A stretch of DNA of 64,000 bases from Galaxea fascicularis (Eukaryota; Cnidaria; Anthozoa; Scleractinia; Euphylliidae): assembly GCA_948470475.1 (NCBI GenBank), contig OX419341.1, positions 3,477,013 through 3,541,012 on the forward strand, given 5' to 3'. Made by a program: the position numbers and the translations under genes. The notes beneath the pieces are model-generated. The model had not been told where the DNA came from. It made no database searches and worked only from the letters and a program-made list of their open reading frames with translations. Positions 12,701 through 22,033 of this stretch are shown here, in pieces. How positions within the stretch are numbered: the stretch's first letter is position 1; the number at the start of each line of letters is the position of its first letter.

Positions 12701-15700
12701 TTTGACGAGGCTCATGACAGTTTTCTGTTTCATTGTCACCTGATCTGTCGTCTCAAGGTTAGCTCAAAAAATAAAGGCGCTTCTGTGTCGTTTTTGTTAT
12801 CTCAAAGGCTTTTTCTTGCTGATCAAATGGTGAGACTCTTGAGGAAAACAAAACGTACTTACATAGCGTAACTAACGCCGCATCCAACCGAAATTGATCT
12901 TTGAGCCTCTATACCCGCAGGGTCTGGTATCGTGTGACTTCGCCATAATGACTCTCCTCATTTGTCTGTATTAAACCGATCAGCATTTATTGAAAAAACT
13001 AAACTTCTTTAGAATTAAGACAAGTAATGTTGCCGAAACGTATACATCATTCTAATTTGCCACAAAAAGGTGCTTCGTAAAAACCGTGAGGCGTCTTAAT
13101 AATTGCTGATAAAGAACGAACGCCCCCGTTGTCGCGAAGCCACTTAAGCGGACATGCCGCCTTGCATCTTTTGTTTGCATGATTTAAAAAGCAATTTTAA
13201 GGATATTAACAAGGAGCTGTAAGAGGAATACCACAAAGGAACAAAGGAATTGACCCATATCAGGCTACTTCTAATATATTAATAATATATTTTTGAATAT
13301 ATTATTTATGTTTTTTGTAATAAATGAAATCAGTACAGAAATAACAGATAAAACAAAATCTTATACTGCGCGGAGGACATATTTTGTTCGCGAAGAATCA
13401 TATACTGAAATTTGGAAAATTTTCAAGCGTATCAAGTTTAACTGCATGTCGTTATCAACTTACTATGCGACCAAATAACACCAATGCAACCCTATCTTTA
13501 ACTGTTTTATAACTCGACTTAGTATTGTAGCTTGTCCGTTACAAGCAACTCTACTGGGCAATGAAAACCACTTTAATTTTGAGTTAAATGAGACTTTGAA
13601 CGACAAATACCTACCTCCTCAGCAATTATTGGTTTACAAGAAAACGACATCCTTCGATAAGAACCAAAGATGGACAGCTTGCGATGAATAACGGACTTAG
13701 CAAATCCTTCCTCTTTCTTCTTTTTCTCCTCCTGTGCAGCCTCTTCTTTTTCTCTCATCCTTATCAGCTCCTCCTCTTCCTGTACTCGCGCCATTTTGTT
13801 GATTTCTCGGTTTAGTTTCTTTGATTTCTCGCTTTTTGCGTCCAGCAGCTTGCTGGCGATTCCGGAGAAGGAAGCTTGGCGCTGCATGCGTCGAGATTTC
13901 TTGGCGAACATTGGGTTGGACTGTACGAAGCAAAGATGATCAGTTTGTATAATATTACTTTAGTAGAATACACTATAAACCGGCGCAACCTCATACAATT
14001 AGTAGTTTTGATGAGTGAACTCTTAAACGAACTATGCCACGACGATTTTGTTGTTTTGGATCAATTCTTTCCAAAAACTGTTACTTGGAGCTTTCATTTA
14101 TACAGACAATGTTCCTGATAAACTATGAGGTGGATATCAAATTAATTTTATTAAAGAGAGCAACCCATAAGGTTTTTGGTGTTTTTTGTTTTTGTCGAGA
14201 TAGTATCAAAACTTGAAAAAGTTGGCCCAACCTTTTCAAAATTCAATCCATTTCCATCCTTGCAGCATTGGTAGCAACAGACGACAGGAAACAGTTTTAG
14301 TGTCATAACAGTCTTAATTTGTTCCAAATTAATTCCAAATTGAAAGAGAAAAACCGTATGATTACTTTTAAACAATATACATGAAAAAATTCGAGTGGAG
14401 AAAGTGCCGGAAGATCTTATTGCAGACAGAAAGCGAGCATTCTCACTCGAGAGAACTTTTTTCAAAGTTTCCGCACAAAATGTTCGTCATCATTTTAAGT
14501 TATATCATTGGCTTAGAAAATTTTCTATCGTCTTTCAGCCAATCAATATCCAGAATTTAGATGTGTAATTTCCACTTGCACTGGTGTTACACTTGAACTA
14601 CACAGCTCTCAGCCAATCAGAATTGAGTAATTTTTTCATGTATATTATTAGGTCTGAAATCATACGCGAAATTTCAAAATCGAACGAGCGCGCGTGAATG
14701 ACGAGTGATTTCGAAACTGACACTGATTTTCTGACACGTACGATTTTCTATACAAATTGAACGACCGTAGCTAAGACATTTCTCGCCAGATTTTACAGTC
14801 ATAGTCTGACTCTGATGAACCCACGTTCCACCCTGGAACCAATGACAAATTCTGTCAAAAAAATTACCTTTTAAAACACCCTACCAAGAATTTGAAACAA
14901 GGTAAAATCTAAGTTTTGATAAGAATTGTATTTTGTCAAGTTTTTCTTTTTTCGTATAGAGTAACTTTTTTAAAACTCATCAGGCAAATTTACTTTCTAA
15001 CTGCCGCTTAAGTTATGTTATCTCAGTGAACTCTGCAAGAGTAAATAACACTTGCAGGTGCAAGGTCAAGATTTTAAGATGTGAATATCAGAGAAACCAT
15101 GTTTGATTAGTTATGATGTCGACAAGAACTGTAAATCAATTGTATTTTCCTCTACTCGCCCATATCAACATTGTAAGTTTATTTTAAAATCGACTAGAGT
15201 GGGAGGAAATATCTAATTCACGGCGAGTAATTGAAATCCTTGAGATTTTGACGAGGTTGTAATGAAATAGTTTGACCCCTTTCTCAGTCACACCGCCGGT
15301 ATTAACAGCTACTGTTGCCATGATAATTCAACTGCCCCTACCCTGTCCGGAGTGCCGTTATTAAGACGAAAGCTCGCCATCAGTGACTTGTCTTTCAGCT
15401 CACCAGTCTGGTAGAAACCCTAACCCGGTTTGCAACGGACATAGGCAGACGCGTACAATAATTAAGTATAACCATGACTATCATAGTGGGTTTTGTAAAC
15501 ACAAGTTGGTAACTCTAAGATTCTGACTACATCGGGCATACATGTATAAAGTATCAAATATTTGCTTGGCCACATATTCAGGGTTGAACATCTAGTAATG
15601 TTTGCTATTTTGCAAGTACATGTGCTAATGATTAACTTTGGATAGGGTTCCAGAAGTTTTAAATTTTCGGGTGAAAATATCGTTTCATAAACGGTGCATG

Positions 15701-18133
15701 AAGCCTCGGTTTTCTTTACTCATTTCCGATACCACAGCGCGCATTTATCACAAACAAAACACTCCCAAATCGCTCAGCTGCGAATGGTTCGAACAAAGTA
15801 AAACTAATCTGTTCATTACAACACCAATATCCCAACACACTGAATACGGAAATATTGCGTTGTTATTGACAACTAGACTGGCTCTGTTACGTTGACTAAC
15901 ACGTGCTAAAACAACAACACGAAGATAGATAAGTATTTTTACAGTTCAAACGAGACTTAACAAACCTTGATTCCTAGTTTACAAGGTGACTTGGTGTCTT
16001 CCCCTCTTCTCACCCCGAGAAACATGATGAATCATTGGTTTGTATCAGACAATCGCTTTCTTTGCTCAGACTGTACGGTCTATTTTAGTCATGCATTCAG
16101 TGACATATTTACGCCATCAGTCACACACAACAAAGGAGATTTTTAAGCTCACTTAATCCTCGATTATTGTATAAACCGGCATCACCGATCAAGTAATTAC
16201 TCAAAACGCCAAACTATAAAGAAAAGAACTAAGCTAATGAGTGAAAAAAAAAATGGGCCAATCTTTAAAAGATTTTCAGTTGTTGAACCACAAACTTGAG
16301 GTGCATCAATTTTGAAAAACCCAAACAAATTTTTATTGCGTCTACGCGAGCCATCGCTCTTTTGACTTTTTCTGCATTTGGTATGCAAAAGGTCTTACTC
16401 AGTTTATTGTGATTGCCCTTTCGACTGTGTGAATCTACTTCAATTTTGATCGATCTGCGCGGGTTGCCTTTGAAGCAAAAAGGTGCCATTAATTGCAATG
16501 CTTCAAAACTTTTGCTGAAAATTTGAAAAGCCTGTTGAATTTTGTCTACCGTCAATGTTGAACAGACGCGAAAAAGGTGTTCTAAGACGAGCACCCTTAT
16601 CTATGAAGTCAAAAGCGTGACAACGAAGGGATTTTCAATTGAGCTGTCCCAGTTGCAGTTCATAGTACCATATGAAGAATACCAACCACATCTCCAAGTA
16701 AAATCTTGATTTCATGTTCTTTCAGTGACCGAGCCCGCGGACAAACGCATCAGATAGTTTCTGATGCACTACTTTGAGTTCAACACCGACTTTTCGAAAT
16801 TGCCACTTTCATTTTTTCAGTTTTTCTTTGGGCCGTTTCTTATTAAATTTGTTGGAGAGTTCTAAAGATCAGGGCCCAGTTGTTTGAAAGCCAAACAACT
16901 TAATCCTTGATTAGCGTAAACTTTGGTGTCAGTTTTTTTATCTTTTGGATGAAGTTTCTTTTGATGCTCTTTTTGTTTTTCAGGATTGACTTCCCCTAAT
17001 CTAAAATTTTACAAAATATCCGCATTGAGCAACGTTTGGGAATAGAGAAATAAAGGCCTTGATTAATTTTTAACCTTGGATCAGCGTTAATCGGCCTTTG
17101 AACAACCGCACCCAGCTTTCTACCTATTGGCTGTACATGTAGTTCAAAATGGAATCCAGTTCAATGTGCTTCTTAATTTTGTAGCGTTTTCTATACACTG
17201 CCTTTCGAAATTGTTAAAAACTAAATTTCACGTTATGAACATTGGACACAAAAAATAGTTTATGGATCCGCGAAAGTTTTAAGAAACACAGGCGTACGTT
17301 TTCATTGTAGACATTCACATCCCTTGGCTGCTTCTTGACATTGTCTGTCAATTCCCATCCCATCCATATCAGCTGATAATAAACGACTGTGGGAACGAGG
17401 GAAACTACGGGCGAACGGGTCTTCCGTGCACATGTCTGTGCATGCGCAGATCATTAGCTTTTCATGTGGGATTCTGCCTTCTGAAACCATCTTAATCTAC
17501 GATGCAAACAGCGATGTGCACTGTGTATTGTTTATATATGAACCTGTGCGGTCACCTTCGTTCTCTTTAACAATTTATACTACACTCAACAAAATTACTC
17601 AATTCTGATTGGTCGAGAGCAGTAAAATTAATCCCAAATAGTACTCCACAGGAGTACCTATTGAGTTTCCATGACAACGGCGCGTAATTTCGTAATTTTG
17701 TTGAATGTACTATAAACAAAAAATCGCACGACCTTCTCGTACAATTCGCGATTAATAGATACTCGCGATTTTGAAAGTTCTTAAATTGCACTCGCCTAAA
17801 GGCTCGTGCAATTTTGAGAACTTTCAAAATCAGTCGTACCTATTAATCCCGAATTGTACTGGAGGTCCTGCAATTTCCTATACTAATTAATTCACAGCTT
17901 GAAGAAGAGACTCAAGGCTCCTCTTTCAGCCCTACTTCACTGACCCACTAGAATCACAATAGACAGACCAGTAGACCGCCTTACTTGCACATTGTGGGCC
18001 ACAACAGACCATCTTGAACTTCTCCTCGTCACATTATTTGCTCCTCGCTTTTGGTTACTTCCTATATAGTCAGGGACTGAATAATGTCGCTCGTGTTCCG
18101 GGACAGTCGGCAGAGATGGCAGCCCCTTTGCCG
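674..18133 (-). CDS. CNBD2-like cyclic-nucleotide-binding domain protein (multi-exon, partial, runs off left edge)
   Basis: The gene is read from spliced exons on the minus strand: 17985-18133, 15342-15407, 13611-13920, 12863-12923, 11285-12044 (uncertain end), 10551-10621, 8830-9022, 8297-8371, 7407-7498, 3477-3560, 2976-3040, 2778-about 2850 (weak), 1621-1678, 1124-1262, 773-about 885 (weak) and 674-738. Most neighbouring exons join in a consistent reading phase. The diagnostic parts are a helical linker with EYPLKMQ, a phosphate-binding-cassette exon starting ELALLHHKTRSATVLC, and DFRDIFMSYEEGREPEHIRF followed by RGVVIVKESKTKWIYVVKTG. These match what I know of cyclic nucleotide-binding domain-containing protein 2. 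That family is linked to cAMP binding and sperm flagellum function in mammals, which is family knowledge and not shown here. Missing are the first coding exon, most of the first beta-roll (between 7407 and 3560) and the C-terminus. The N-terminal exons are assigned by phase and position only and could belong to a separate gene ending at 11264. Confidence 0.6.
1124..1262 (-). CDS. CNBD2-like gene, second CNB-like fold continued
   Basis: The acceptor cgttctcag and donor ACAG|GTACCT define 46 codons plus one base. The exon begins GSCRVLTHLSKKTAK, follows VVKT of the previous exon in phase 0, and continues with a charged segment containing VIPVDEADRRRALYT. The CpG-rich ATG-containing frame on the other strand here is a shadow. 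Confidence 0.7.
1621..1678 (-). CDS. CNBD2-like gene, second CNB-like fold, beta strands
   Basis: Read after a ttggtag acceptor and one completing base: RGVVIVKESKTKWIYVVKT, then a GTACGT donor in phase 0. The RGVV(I/V)...KW-I-Y-VV-K-T-G pattern is the opening of a cyclic-nucleotide-like beta-roll. The next exon supplies GSCRVL, completing the motif. A possible exon ending at 2778 (frame with GLPEMFQHNPREAG) fits the phase on its 5' side but is weakly supported. Confidence 0.7.
2259..2432. repeat. TAACCC-family dispersed repeat, copy a
   Basis: Ends ttaacccattaaaccct and tgggttaaagggttaa are inverted. The interior contains aagagaatttgttaaacaat, shared with copy b (inverted relation). Confidence 0.6.
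2976..3040 (-). CDS. CNBD2-like gene, DF-x-x-IF helix exon
   Basis: The exon follows the cassette exon in phase 0, after a tattttttag acceptor, and ends in phase 2 at GTAAGA. It reads DFRDIFMSYEEGREPEHIRF and then L. This is the C-helix after the first cyclic-nucleotide fold and the link to the second fold. Confidence 0.7.
3477..3560 (-). CDS. CNBD2-like gene, phosphate-binding cassette exon
   Basis: An 84-nt exon, phase 0 at both ends, between a tttcatag acceptor and a GTAGGT donor. It reads ELALLHHKTRSATVLCKDEV and then SLLAVCRE. It corresponds to the phosphate-binding cassette of cyclic-nucleotide-binding folds (Gly-Glu-Leu-Ala-Leu...Arg-Ser/Ala-Ala-Thr). The Glu and the Arg that normally contact the ribose and cyclic phosphate are both present. 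The preceding Gly would come from the missing upstream exon. Confidence 0.75.
4640..4765 (-). repeat. Repeat shared with 61995-62095
   Basis: On the minus strand it reads tttcgttcgaat, agatcacgtgact and tcccaggagagag in the same order as the plus strand at 61995-62095. This explains the short open frame here. Confidence 0.55.
5421..5518. repeat. Half copy of the 17721-17877 foldback element
   Basis: It begins ttgcactcgcctacaggctc and runs through aatcactcgtacctatca to tcgtgcgatttcctata, the same order as the right half of the 17.8-kb element. Confidence 0.6.
6005..6140. repeat. Repeat unit duplicated at 7112-7240
   Basis: Both copies contain caaaacgcttaactgacaga, a cattgaccaatcaggtcaa-like stretch and gaccactgaatt in the same order, so they are direct copies. 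The 971-bp element sits exactly between them. Confidence 0.65.
6141..7111. mobile_element. 971-bp DNA-transposon-like element, 19-bp TIRs, 9-bp TSD
   Basis: Perfect terminal inverted repeats cattctcgtccccagagcc (6141-6159) and its reverse complement (7093-7111) are flanked by ttactgacg at 6132-6140 and 7112-7120. A 9-bp duplication fits Mutator-like elements. No transposase is readable. A 14-bp stem is nested at 6214-6246. The flanks are themselves copies of one repeat. Confidence 0.75.
7112..7240. repeat. Second copy of the 6005-6140 repeat
   Basis: Same order of blocks as the left copy with scattered substitutions. It starts at the duplicated ttactgacg. Confidence 0.65.
7407..7498 (-). CDS. 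CNBD2-like gene, helix entering first cyclic-nucleotide fold
   Basis: The exon reads ALIALKTSVAAFGEYPLKMQ and then KRLVSVGWYE, ending in phase 2 at a GTGAGC donor. The EYPLKMQ...VGWYE signature matches the helix A region of CNBD2 proteins. The acceptor is an uncommon AAG (ttacaag). The following beta-roll exons were not located between here and 3560. Confidence 0.7.
7697..7812. repeat. GAT/AAT-rich microsatellite
   Basis: Imperfect gataat and gatgat units. The open frames over it are low complexity and not genes. Confidence 0.85.
7945..8195 (-). mobile_element. tRNA-derived SINE (minus orientation)
   Basis: On the minus strand a tRNA-like head (A box-like GTGGTCTAGGGCGCTGG, B box GGTTCAAATCC) begins near 8190. 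The body follows and ends near 7945. It sits in the intron between CNBD2-like exons 8297 and 7498. The body is like an abundant coral SINE as I recall it. Confidence 0.6.
8297..8371 (-). CDS. CNBD2-like gene, helical linker exon (25 codons)
   Basis: This 75-nt exon is phase 0 at both ends, with a tgtctgacag acceptor and a GTAAAA donor. It reads VQLSQEAIHILSLSPGSRRE and then EQLQT. It resembles the 'LS-x-EA-x-x-IL...R-x-x-E-E-x-x' helix just before the cyclic-nucleotide fold. It continues directly into ALIALKTS of the next exon. Confidence 0.65.
8830..9022 (-). CDS. CNBD2-like gene, linker exon with VFDPNNFK
   Basis: The acceptor is aatccccag and the donor GAG|GTATGT. The exon supplies one base plus 64 codons, including IGGYTLIYRKYRSKN, ELDEETVTGVDIDG and MVFDPNNFKAVRE. 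The hydrophobic-Phe-Asp-x-x-Phe-Lys pattern before the helical bundle is typical of CNBD2-type proteins as I recall them. It ends in phase 0 and is followed in frame by the exon at 8371. Confidence 0.65.
9132..9343. repeat. TAACCC-family dispersed repeat, copy b
   Basis: It begins ttaaccctttaacccctaag and ends tttacagggttaa. It shares gatcaacaagtaacaaa and tgtttaacaaattctcctc with copy a. Confidence 0.65.
9519..9682. mobile_element. Foldback element with caccaccaagcctcg ends
   Basis: Inverted ends of about 21 bp (ttcaccaccaagcctcgttt and its complement at 9662-9682) flank an unrelated 120-bp centre. Confidence 0.55.
10155..10365. mobile_element. 211-bp TIR element, ttacagtctttcccg ends
   Basis: 31-bp terminal inverted repeats (10155-10185 and 10335-10365) carry a single mismatch. 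The interior, with gccaatcacgcgcgagaaaa, recurs at 27655-27800. Confidence 0.75.
10551..10621 (-). CDS. CNBD2-like gene, amphipathic helix exon
   Basis: The exon lies between a tttcaacag acceptor and a GACAG|GTATGA donor. Only one frame is open, reading PIERFRKIVQLLSFLLKMKT. Such Phe-Arg-Lys/Val-rich helices precede the cyclic-nucleotide-binding fold in CNBD2-type proteins. It ends in phase 2 and joins exactly to the exon at 9022. Confidence 0.6.
11264..12044 (-). CDS. Large Ser/Thr/Lys-rich exon (about 260 codons), disordered
   Basis: An acceptor (tttacag) at 12045-12050 opens a frame that runs to a stop at 11264. The product is hydrophilic, rich in Ser, Thr, Glu, Asn and Lys, with no recognised domain, and has possible phosphorylation patches such as GRRASLPASHLG and MSHSDSELEEA. 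Two readings are possible. It may be the terminal exon of a gene ending here, with an AATAAA on this strand near 11063-11068. Or it may be an internal exon using a weak GTTTGT donor at 11284, which would join in phase 0 to the next exon at 10621. The opposite-strand frame over this interval is judged a shadow. Confidence 0.55.
12863..12923 (-). CDS. CNBD2-like gene, candidate linker exon
   Basis: A strong GTAAGT donor ends the exon in phase 2, as the exon at 12044 requires. The frame reads PAGIEAQRSISVGCGVSYA. The acceptor (ataccag) has a poor pyrimidine tract, so the upstream edge is uncertain. With the alternative donor of the preceding exon the joined frame stays open. An overlapping reading from an acceptor near 12943 gives a different short peptide. 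Confidence 0.35.
13611..13920 (-). CDS. CNBD2-like gene, charged coiled-coil-like exon
   Basis: The acceptor is cgtacag. The exon encodes about 103 residues: a basic start (SNPMFAKKSRRMQRQ), a Glu/Lys/Arg-rich stretch with EEEELIRMREKEEAAQEEKK that should form a single long helix or coiled coil, then a basic segment with IFGSYRRMSFSC. Two overlapping donors exist. GTAGGT leaves the exon at 13615 in phase 0. The one four bases later (GTATTT) ends at 13611 in phase 1 and joins cleanly to the next exon. The coding call is firm; the gene assignment is inferred. Confidence 0.6.
15342..15407 (-). CDS. CNBD2-like gene, small N-terminal exon (22 codons)
   Basis: This 66-nt exon is phase 0 at both ends, between a tttctaccag acceptor and a GTAGGG donor. 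It encodes TGELKDKSLMASFRLNNGTP plus two residues. Symmetric phase makes it skippable without a frameshift. No domain is recognised. Confidence 0.45.
17721..17877. mobile_element. Foldback MITE with central hairpin
   Basis: Arms 17721-17782 and 17816-17877 are inverted copies at roughly 85% identity by eye, around a central ttgcactcgcctaaaggctc hairpin. A half copy lies at 5421-5518. Confidence 0.7.
17985..18133 (-). CDS. CNBD2-like gene, N-terminal exon (49 codons)
   Basis: The exon starts after a tttccag acceptor, with two bases completing a split codon, and ends at a GTAAGG donor in phase 0. It encodes 49 residues containing LPTVPEHERHYSVPDYIG and a basic RRSSRW patch, probably disordered. 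It joins in phase to 15342-15407. A 210-bp foldback element lies only about 50 bp upstream of the acceptor. Assignment to the CNBD2-like gene rests on strand, phase and spacing. Confidence 0.5.
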
Positions 18134-18180
18134 CTGGAAAACAAAACAAATTATAGTGCGTCTTTACAAGAATCTTAAGA

Positions 18181-18390
18181 CCCTGGCAAACGAAGACACA
18201 TTGTTGCTCATGATTGTTTCCATGCTACGCAAACTGGGAAGCATTTGTTGCGGACACAAAATGTTTCTGAACAAAATCAGAAACAAGTTTTGTGTCCCGG
18301 ACACAAAATTTGTGTCCGCAACAAATGTTGCGCGCGCGGGCAAACGGGGAAACATTTGTGTCGGCAACAATGTGTCCTCGTTTGCCAGGG
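18181..18390. mobile_element. Foldback MITE with ccctggcaaacg ends
   Basis: Terminal inverted repeats at 18181-18207 and 18364-18390 differ at one or two bases. The interior repeats acacaaaattgt-like stems. It ends 47 bp before a CNBD2-like N-terminal exon (read on the minus strand). Confidence 0.75.
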
Positions 18391-18519
18391 CCCTAACAGT
18401 ACTGACAATGCTTCTGGCGAAACAGACGTTGGTAGAGTCGTCATAGCAAATCGAGTCTGTTTGCAAATACTTGTGTTTTCTGAATATACTACGGTGTAGT
18501 ACGAGTTCTTGCCATCAGA

Positions 18520-18640
18520 CTGCTACCACCACCACTGTTGCTACTACCACTACCGCTATTACTACTGCCACTGCTATTTCTGCTGCTTCTCCGACTACAA
18601 CTACCGTTACAGCTACCGCTGCTGCAACTACAGAACCAAG
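18520..18640. repeat. Imperfect CTA/CTG/CCA triplet repeat
   Basis: Degenerate triplets such as ctaccaccaccactg and ctattactactgcc. The open frame over it, rich in Tyr, Cys and His, is spurious. Confidence 0.7.
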
Positions 18641-20919
18641 CTGAGTATTATTACTGATACCAGTGACCAGAACCTAATGTCTCCTTACCCTGTTATCGCT
18701 TTATCTAGCGCACAAACAATGAGAATGAAGAAAATGATCATCAAACATAGAACGTCTCGATGTTTAGCCAAATTCTCTCAACTAGTGCCGGTTAAGAACT
18801 GAATATGTACGCGGGTGCCAGGGCTTAAAGGGTGAAAGAAGGACAGATGACCGGCTATGAGTCATGCCGTTAATTTTAACAGCTCAGGATCCCGTTTCCC
18901 GGAAGTCCCGAAAACATTTCGGGGGTTTCAATAAACGCATCCCAGAAACTTCAACAAATTGCTTTTGAGAGATTTAAGTAGACGCATGGTGTGATGCTTG
19001 AAAAGATGCAGTACCAACGCAAACATGAGGAATATGCAAATACTCAGACCAACACTAATCTGACGTTTTTATCATTGTATATCCTGCTTACACGTCCCGC
19101 GAATCCGAAAGAAAAACAGGAGTATTTCTGAAGTTACGCCAAAAAACACAAAAGGAATTGTTCGACGACTTCGTCCACAGAAAACCTTCTCTCGACAGCT
19201 GTCGATTCAGCTATGACGTGTTAGGAGTATCGACCTCAAGCACGCAATTCATATACAACTGACTTACTCACCACCCATTGTTAGATTTATAAAACCGTAT
19301 CGTGGAAAGAGCATTTTAAGTGTCAAAACTGCCCCATTTTGTATCAAATTCTTGATCGATTTGTTTATTGCTCCTGTGTTTTGGAATGTATACAATTCCG
19401 TGGTTTAAAAGAGAAGCATGCTTAATGAGAGCATCCATTACTAGTCAAAATGTTGCAAATTAGTGCTGCAAACGCGGCTTTTCATCTTATTTGGATAGCG
19501 GTCATAAACGTCAGCTAGAGACTGTAGTCTTTTAAGAATAAGAAGACCTTCTCATGAGTCTGAAATAAAAAAAAAGGAATTGCGCTCGGAAACAAAAGCA
19601 ATCGGCTGATGTTTATAATAATAATAATACAGACAATATCTTGTTAACCCCACGAGCTTCGACGCCATGCCAGCTGATACTAACCTTCAGCTTCTCCTTT
19701 AAACACATAATTTGGGGATAAAGTATGGATTTTATACATCGTTAGTCCCTTTCAGTGCTCCTTATGTCCGTAATCGTGAAATTGGTCAATTTAAGAATCA
19801 CTTCATTGCGCGATTTCCACCCCTTCAGTCGTCAAATTTGACCATACCATTATTGAAGTCATAACAACTTGCGACAAAAGGCAGTGATTAGTATTTTTAA
19901 TTTGTATCTGTGTAATAATTCCTAAGGGAAATAAAATGTCATTCAAAATGCAAAATGCGTAGCTGGCCGATATAACGGTGTGAACAAGGTGTTACGTAAT
20001 ATTAACGCCGGCGTGAATCGTCTCATAAGATAAAAGAAACCCGGAGTTCGTTTACAGAATACCAGCTCGGTCTTAGATTTGCAAAAGTAAAAAAACGCAA
20101 GTGCATTAACCAAATCGACGGATCAACGAGCATTGAAGAGGTGTCCATTAACGCACACTGGACGGAGGTTGGCCAATATCATCCCGTGGTATTTTTAATC
20201 AAACTATTCCAAATAAAGCGTCTTCATCAGTTCTTTTGAAATGTAATTGTGGCATACAGACGTGAATTGAGGGCAGTTTAATTATTCCCCAATATTAAAA
20301 TCTTGCTTTGATTTCGCTATATCATGTTGGATCATCAATAATGATATATTTGAAGACAATAAATTTGCAAATGACACAGTCATTAGATCTTACTGGGGGG
20401 TGAATTAAACCAAAGCACACTATTGAGTAGAAAAGGTACAGGTGCTCTTGATTTTATAATATGCCGTTTTTGAACCACCTACATGCAGCTCTTTAACAGT
20501 CCCTTAAAAACGAAGTAGTTTTGACAAATTGAAAATGTTGTTCTCCTTTATGGGATCCAGAACAGGGTCTTTGCTCTCGGACACACGGTCTCGTCTTACA
20601 ACCACCCGCTTTTACAATGGAGATACAAAAATTGCTTAGTAATCCTTGAACGTTTCTGATTGATGGAGGGGTGTGTTTCCCGATTACTCAGTAAAGTTTG
20701 ACAGGTAATTTCGTCTAAAAGAATAACAGACATTGACCCAAAACACCACAGTCAAGAAATAATTGAAAGGAACTCCTAACGATGGCGCAGAAACTCCCAG
20801 TCATGTACCAGTGTTCTTGTACCTCTGTAGTTCTATTTTACTGCTTGAAACTGTTCATAAATATGTGATAAAAATGCTTCAGTTCACAACGTTAAGTGAC
20901 GGCTTGAGCGAGCCTTGTA

Positions 20920-21032
20920 CAGCTCGGCTCGAGCTCGGCTCGACACTCGTACTCGTACTTGGCTCGAGCGCTCGGCTCGAGTACTCGGCTCGAGTGCTCG
21001 GCTCGGCTCGAGCTCGAGCTCGAGCTCGGCTG
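20920..21032. repeat. CTCGGCTCGAG minisatellite
   Basis: Variable-length tandem units built from ctcgg, ctcgag and actcgt. Unusually GC- and CpG-rich for its surroundings. Confidence 0.8.
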
Positions 21033-21802
21033 AAGCCTGCTACAGTATGATTGTCGAGGATGTTTTTGCTTGCTCATAACTCAGTCTACTATTGCAAGAA
21101 AGAGAGTTGACCTGCAGGACGGTTTTCTTTCTAGTGTAAGAGCTTGGATGCTGCAACCAGGAAAGTGGTATTGTTGATCACAGTAACTTTCAAAGTGCGA
21201 TGATTAACAAGATTTTGTGAACTTCACGGCCTTTGTCACCCACATCATCAACAGCAGACTCTTGCAGACTCCTGCCAACAATGGCCCCTATGTCGTCATC
21301 ATCATCGTCAACGTCATCGTTGTCATCTGGGTACCGCTTAACGTAGGCTATCATCATATCATTACCATCATCGAGTGATCGAACTGTTCCAGCCTGAACG
21401 TTTTCAGGTTTTCTTTTATCACGTGCTCAACTTGTGTACTATTGCGACGGTCTTGCTTCTAATAAAACACTTTCTCTCGCAGTTCATTTATACGAGGGGC
21501 ATTTCAGACATTCCGAGCTTTCAATTTTAGTTTCAGCCAGTGAAAACAACTAAGATGTGCAATAGATAATTTACTAGTTTTACTCATCTCTAAAATCTCA
21601 ATTTAAGAGTACGAAATACAAAAAGCACGATTCTTTCTAGAGGGAATAATCATCACTTGAATATTTCTCTGAATTATATAGAACAAAATGTAATGTAAAT
21701 AACTAACAAACAATAGAAAAGAAAACTAGAAACTCGTTTGCTTTAAAAGAAGCTTTTTTACAGTACGTTATGTCCTAATTTTGTCTGACTTTGTCCAGTT
21801 GT

Positions 21803-21808
21803 TTTATT
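21803..21808 (-). promoter_or_regulatory. Polyadenylation signal AATAAA
   Basis: A canonical AATAAA on the minus strand, 18 nt past the stop codon of the unrecognised five-exon gene. It supports 21826-22033 as a terminal exon. Confidence 0.5.
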
Positions 21809-21825
21809 GATGGCAAATCTTGAAA

Positions 21826-22033
21826 TCACATGTTGAGGTTACTCCAAGACATGTCATACGGTCTGAAATGAAAAAAATAAACCGACATCATTACCAAATA
21901 ATTGCAAACTGCAACGAACCAGGTAAGAGTCGCTATCAAACTGATACGTATCCCTGGTTCTAATCTCTGGCTCGGCTTCCTGAAGCCCGGTGCTGAGGAA
22001 ATTCCCGTTGGTTGTCCAATATTGTTCGCACTG
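21826..22033 (-). CDS. Unrecognised five-exon gene, terminal exon with NAGNAG acceptor
   Basis: Two acceptors three bases apart (CAGCAG at 22031-22036) both keep the frame, so the product may include or omit one Ser. The exon reads ANNIGQPTGISSAPGFRKPS, then a hydrophobic stretch, and stops at 21826. Confidence 0.45.

Larger units (their letters stand above)
13921..17984. other. Introns of the CNBD2-like gene
   Basis: Apart from the 22-codon exon at 15342-15407 and the foldback element at 17721, I see only AT-rich non-coding sequence. A 109-codon open frame at 16265-16594 (minus) is of uncertain meaning. Confidence 0.4.
18391..21802. other. Upstream/intergenic stretch between the two minus-strand genes
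   Basis: It contains the triplet repeat and the CTCGAG minisatellite. The first exon and promoter of the CNBD2-like gene should be here, but no start could be fixed. Confidence 0.4.
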
